Assembly: GCF_025060755.1 (NCBI RefSeq)
Contig: NZ_JANYUY010000023.1
Coordinates: forward strand, 1-64,000
From: Paenibacillus doosanensis
Lineage (GTDB): Bacteria > Bacillota > Bacilli > Paenibacillales > NBRC-103111
Length of the DNA: 64,000 nucleotides
Direction: 5' to 3'
Shown: positions 60,619 to 64,000 of the stretch, piece after piece
Layout of the letters: every line of letters starts with the position of its first letter
Position numbering within the stretch: the first letter of the stretch is position 1
The notes under the pieces: generated by a model
Seen by the model: only the letters and a program-made list of their open reading frames with translations
What the model was told of the DNA's origin: nothing
Databases searched by the model: none
Program-made: the position numbers and the translations under genes

Positions 60619-62841
60619 TTAAGCACGAGGAGCAAGCGCTTTGGCAACAAGCGAGGCGTAATACTCCGAGCCTTCCGCCCCGAGATGCACGCCGTCCGGC
60701 TCGAAATACGATTCCTTTCCTTCGCTGGCGGCGTACCAGTCGATTAACGTCACCTTCGGATTGTCCTTCGCCGTTTCCGCCAATATATCGTTAACCTCGC
60801 TCTCCCATTTGCGCGGTACGCGGGTGTTGACCAGAATGATCTGCTGCGTATCGTCGCCGAGAGAATCGAGCAAAGATTGCAGCTGCTTCTTGCTGAACAC
60901 GCCGTTCGTGCCAAGCTCGATGACGACGCGGTCTCCCAGCTTGCCGTCCGCTTTGAGCTGCTCGACGACGTCGGGGGCCTCGTGCATTTGCCGTCCGATT
61001 TTACCGTCGATGACAATGCCCGGCAGCAGCTTCTCCAGATACGGCTCGATATCGAGCATAACCGAGTCCCCTATAGCTGTAATGCCTTTTCCCGGTTGCG
61101 GCACAGGCTTCTTCCCCTCCGCGCCGGCAGCCTCCCGCCCGCGTCCGGCCGAATCGTCCGGCGCGTTCTGCTGCGGCGGGTGGCCGCCTCGGTCCGAGCC
61201 GTTCTTCTCTCCGGCAGCCGAATCGCCGTTCGGCGCCGGAGTCACCGCTTGACCGGCCTGCTCCCCGGCAGGCCACGACGGATCGGCGCCGTTCGTATAG
61301 ACGGCGGCCGTCGTCTCGGTCGAACGGCCCGGATCGGCGCCCGCGTCCGAGCCGCCGGCCCCGCTCGCTGCGCCGCCTTCGGCCGTTTCGCCTGAGCGCG
61401 GCGAGCCCGCTTGCCCGTTCGGCGGCGGCTGCAGCGCGCCGCCGGCTTGACTATCGCCGGGCGGTTTCGCCTGCGAGGCCGCGGCTGTGGCCCCCTCCGG
61501 CGCGCCTACCGCATGAGCGGCAGACTGCGCGCCGCTGCCTTCGCCGTCCGCGCTCCCGGCCGGCGGCGGTGAGAGCGGCACCAGCTTGGCTGCGCCCCCT
61601 CCCGCCATCGCCGAGCTTGCCGTCGCATCGGAGACGCGGTCCGCCAGCCCGGCGCACAGGAAGGCCAGCAGCAGGAGCGCGCAGGCCAGAGGCGTCCAGC
61701 GCAACCCCGGCGTCCGGCGGCCTCCCTGCCGCCCGCCCGGACGCTTCCAGAGGCGGCTGAGCGCGCCGCGGCGGATCGGCTCCTCGATCAGCCTCCACGA
61801 CAAGGCGGCGAGCGCTATCGACGCGGCAAGCTGCAGCGCGGCGCGAACGATGCTGACGTCGGTGCCCTGAACCGACGCCTGCGTTAATATAATGACGGGA
61901 TAGTGCCAAAGATAAATCCCATAGGAGCGTACCCCCAGCCAGCGGAACGGCCCCGACCCCAGCAGCTTGCCGAGATAGCTGGCAGGATGCGCGAGCACCG
62001 CCACCAGCACGGCGGCGGCCAGCGATAACAGCACCAGCCCGCCCGGATACAAGAAGCTGTCGTATTCGTTCGTCTTCCAGACCATGACGCCGATTGCCGC
62101 AAGCGCCGCCGCGCCAACCAAGTCCAGCATCGTCCGGGTCGCGCCTTGCAGGCCCGGTTTGAAATTTTTGCTCGGCCAGACCATCGCAAGCGCCGCTCCG
62201 ATCAAGAGTCCGAAAGCCCTCGTATCCGTACCGTAATAGACGCGGCTCGGATCGGTCCCCGGCTCATAAATCAGCAGCATCGCGACAGCCGAAGCGGCGG
62301 CTCCCAGCACGGTCAATCCGACCAGCTTGCCCCGGTAGGGCATAATCCGGAATAGAGCGGCGAGCAGCAGCGGCCAGAATAAATAAAACTGCTCCTCTAC
62401 GGCCAATGACCATAGATGACCGAAAGGCGACGCCGGACCGAAGCTTTCGAAGTAAGACACCTTATGAAAAATCAGCCACCAGTTGCTGACGTACAGCACG
62501 CCGGCCGCGATCTCGTCCTGCAGCGAAGCAAGTCGTGCGGGAGCCGTCCATGCAAGCCACGCGCAGACGGAAGCGAGCATGACGAGCAGCGCCGGAAGCA
62601 GCCGCCGGGCCCTTCTCAGCCAGAAATCTTTCATATCGATTCGGCCCGTCATTCTCCATTGGGATGCCAACAGGTCCGTGATCAAATAACCCGATAAGAC
62701 AAAAAATACGCCAACGCCCAGCAATCCGCCCGGCGCCCATTTCACATTGAGATGATACACAATAACGACCAGCACGGCGAGGGCGCGCAATCCGTCGAGG
62801 CCCGCCATGTAGCGGCCGGTCCCGTTTACCGGTTTAGGCAT
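60619..62841 (-). CDS. OatA-like acyltransferase with SGNH domain
   Basis: A 740-residue protein expected to O-acetylate a cell-wall polymer. The acyltransferase-3 domain (about 10-360, some ten helices) shows YMAGLDGLRALAVLVVIVYH, GGLLGVGVFFVLSGYLITDLL and FGHLWSLAVEEQFYLFWPLL. A linker of about 150 residues is very rich in Ala, Gly, Pro and Ser. The extracytoplasmic SGNH domain follows: AIGDSVMLD (Ser nucleophile), ELGTNGVFS (Asn) and DGVHLGAEGSEYY (Asp-His). ATG at 62841 follows AAAGGGG. Peptidoglycan O-acetylation and lysozyme resistance are the family's usual roles. Confidence 0.9.
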   Translation of the reverse strand: MPKPVNGTGRYMAGLDGLRALAVLVVIVYHLNVKWAPGGLLGVGVFFVLSGYLITDLLASQWRMTGRIDMKDFWLRRARRLLPALLVMLASVCAWLAWTAPARLASLQDEIAAGVLYVSNWWLIFHKVSYFESFGPASPFGHLWSLAVEEQFYLFWPLLLAALFRIMPYRGKLVGLTVLGAAASAVAMLLIYEPGTDPSRVYYGTDTRAFGLLIGAALAMVWPSKNFKPGLQGATRTMLDLVGAAALAAIGVMVWKTNEYDSFLYPGGLVLLSLAAAVLVAVLAHPASYLGKLLGSGPFRWLGVRSYGIYLWHYPVIILTQASVQGTDVSIVRAALQLAASIALAALSWRLIEEPIRRGALSRLWKRPGGRQGGRRTPGLRWTPLACALLLLAFLCAGLADRVSDATASSAMAGGGAAKLVPLSPPPAGSADGEGSGAQSAAHAVGAPEGATAAASQAKPPGDSQAGGALQPPPNGQAGSPRSGETAEGGAASGAGGSDAGADPGRSTETTAAVYTNGADPSWPAGEQAGQAVTPAPNGDSAAGEKNGSDRGGHPPQQNAPDDSAGRGREAAGAEGKKPVPQPGKGITAIGDSVMLDIEPYLEKLLPGIVIDGKIGRQMHEAPDVVEQLKADGKLGDRVVIELGTNGVFSKKQLQSLLDSLGDDTQQIILVNTRVPRKWESEVNDILAETAKDNPKVTLIDWYAASEGKESYFEPDGVHLGAEGSEYYASLVAKALAPRA

Positions 62842-63218
62842 ATGCGCGTTCCCCTTTCGGCCAGCCCCGGAAGACGTCCAATCTTTTCGCCCTGCACCTG
62901 CCCGTTCCTGCTTTTCGGTCCAATCCAATCATTCGGCTCATGTTCATTCTGTCCTTTCGCTCACTAATGATGCCAATTTTCTCAGCTGATAATACTACTA
63001 TAACCAATCGCGAACCGGAAATCGTTACGAAAGGATTACATCTTGCCATGCTCTGGAATCGGGTTCCCGACCTCATCCGAACATTCGATAAATCGCTACA
63101 GAATGCGCTGCTTCGAGCCGAATCCATAAATTTACATTACACTCCTGCGGCTATCTTATTATGGATTGAAAAGCGATTCAATAGGAACTTGCGTTCCTGT
63201 TAAAAGGATAATCGGCAC

Positions 63219-63247
63219 TTGATTCCAAACAAAAGAGGAGGTATAAT
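63219..63247 (+). promoter_or_regulatory. sigma-A promoter of the TetR-type gene
   Basis: TTGATT (63219-63224) and TATAAT (63242-63247) with a 17-base spacer. Confidence 0.75.
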
Positions 63248-63257
63248 AAAATCGTAA

Positions 63258-63292
63258 TAACTATAAAAACTATTTTTGTTTTATTAGTTTCC
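63258..63292. promoter_or_regulatory. candidate TetR operator A
   Basis: AT-rich segment with AACTATAAAAACTA and TTATTAGTTTCC, lying just after the -10 box. Its TTAGTTTCC end recurs inverted as GGAAACTAA at 63951. Confidence 0.5.
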
Positions 63293-63345
63293 GCAGTTTT
63301 TTCGACTATTCCAAAACATCTCGATCATCTTTTGGGGGATTGATA

Positions 63346-63906
63346 ATGAAAGATCGAATCATGAGAGCTTTTATAGAAGAAATTCATGACAAGGGCATCA
63401 AATTCACTATGGACGATTTAGCCCGCCGTCTTGGAATCAGCAAACGCACCTTATACGAGCATTTTTCTTCCAAAGCGGAACTGCTGGAAGCCATTATCGC
63501 GCAGACGCTGGAGGAAGCGGATGAGAAGACGGAGAAGATCGTCAGCGACCCCGGCCTATCCTTAATGGATAAGATCAAAGGAGTCATGACGGTACTGCCT
63601 AATCATTATGAGCTGTACGACTTGCGGATTCTCGAGCAAATGAAGCGGTATTACCCCGAGCAATGGGTGAAGATCGACTCGGCCTTGAAGGACGACTGGA
63701 ACATGCTGCGCGATCTCATCGAGCAGGGAATGCAGGAAGGGCTGATCATCAAGCAAAACTTGTCGCTTGTGATGAAGCTGATTGTGGATGCAACGAATGC
63801 AACTTTGGATCAGCGATTTTTTATGAAAAATAATATCACCGTCACGGAAGCGCTCGCCTCCATCGTGGAAGTGCTGCTGTTCGGACTGGTGCCAAGGGAT
63901 CAATAG
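63346..63906 (+). CDS. TetR-family transcriptional regulator
   Basis: A 186-residue regulator. The HTH is IKFTMDDLARRLGISKRTLYEHFSSKAELLEAI (about 17-50), the classic TetR arrangement, followed by an all-helical ligand domain. ATG at 63346 has TTTTGGGGG about eight bases upstream. Its promoter overlaps operator A and a second related sequence lies just downstream, before what is presumably the next gene, so it most likely represses itself and an efflux or membrane gene beyond the right edge. Confidence 0.9.
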   Translation: MKDRIMRAFIEEIHDKGIKFTMDDLARRLGISKRTLYEHFSSKAELLEAIIAQTLEEADEKTEKIVSDPGLSLMDKIKGVMTVLPNHYELYDLRILEQMKRYYPEQWVKIDSALKDDWNMLRDLIEQGMQEGLIIKQNLSLVMKLIVDATNATLDQRFFMKNNITVTEALASIVEVLLFGLVPRDQ

Positions 63907-63950
63907 ATCAGGATAAACGGTGCTGCCTTTTATTCTTTTCTTTTGCCCTT

Positions 63951-63984
63951 GGAAACTAAAAAAACATTATTAGTTTTATTAGTG
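63951..63984. promoter_or_regulatory. candidate TetR operator B
   Basis: GGAAACTAAAAAAAC and TATTAGTTTTATTAGT, related to operator A at 63258-63292 in inverted orientation; it lies in front of a gene outside the window. Confidence 0.5.
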
Positions 63985-64000
63985 ACAGACAAAAGAAACG

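Larger units (their letters stand above)
62842..63345. other. divergent intergenic region
   Basis: It contains the promoter and operator of the TetR-type gene (63219-63292) and a short AGGAAC-TTGC-GTTCCT palindrome at 63183-63198. The left part carries only weak frames that look like shadows. No small RNA was recognised. Confidence 0.4.

Noticed and set aside
62940-63203. plus-strand 87-codon frame upstream of the TetR gene
   Set aside because: No ribosome site and no recognisable domain; treated as noncoding.

Overview
The window looks like a chromosomal stretch from a spore-forming Paenibacillaceae bacterium (Paenibacillus or Cohnella-like). The reasons are strong GGAGG ribosome-binding sites throughout, moderate to high GC coding sequence mixed with AT-rich promoters, a YhcN/YlaJ spore lipoprotein behind a forespore-type promoter, YesM/YesN two-component regulators, extracellular solute-binding lipoproteins, XerS, and AraC-type regulators of the Btr kind. 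No rRNA, tRNA, CRISPR array or prophage was seen. Assignments come from reading the sequence; no database search was run. || Layout. 1-0.8 kb: start of an IS110-type transposase running off the left edge, then a repeat-rich noncoding stretch. 0.8-6 kb: a Ser/Gly-rich lipoprotein, a LacI regulator with three LacI-type operators, an orphan solute-binding protein and a TIM-barrel-like protein. 6-12.4 kb: an Old Yellow Enzyme homologue and a siderophore uptake operon (Btr-like regulator, two permeases, binding lipoprotein) with two Fur boxes. 12.7-24.3 kb: housekeeping and hypothetical genes including lipoate ligase, catalase, a 14-TM drug transporter and a sensor kinase/response regulator pair. 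|| 24.3-30.6 kb is the most remarkable part: a fluoride-response island. Two fluoride (crcB-motif) riboswitches lie head to head (28843-28931 on minus, 29034-29117 on plus), each with a terminator hairpin and its own promoter region. Leftward they control enolase, glutamine synthetase, two CrcB/Fluc fluoride channels and a tandem DUF190 protein. Rightward they control an MntP-family Mn2+ exporter, a YitT-like membrane protein and perhaps a small acidic protein. The left end of the island abuts an ilvD gene reduced to its last ~65 codons, which marks a recombination junction. The logic appears to be: export fluoride, supply extra copies of enzymes whose metal sites bind fluoride, and adjust divalent metal levels. 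|| 30.8-49.3 kb: a probable sulfated, uronic-acid-containing polysaccharide utilisation region: AraC regulator, GPH-type transporter, sulfatase, two LysR regulators with divergent partners (EamA exporter, SDR dehydrogenase), GH88 unsaturated glucuronyl hydrolase, heparinase II/III-like lyase, YesN/YesM, and a three-gene carbohydrate ABC importer. 49.5-56.7 kb: methyltransferase, MntH with MntR-like boxes, a MoxR-DUF58-DUF4129 operon and the spore lipoprotein. 56.8-64 kb: XerS, a truncated MarR-like remnant with its operator, an MreB-like protein, a PIN-type pair, an OatA-like acyltransferase and an autoregulated TetR-type repressor at the right edge.
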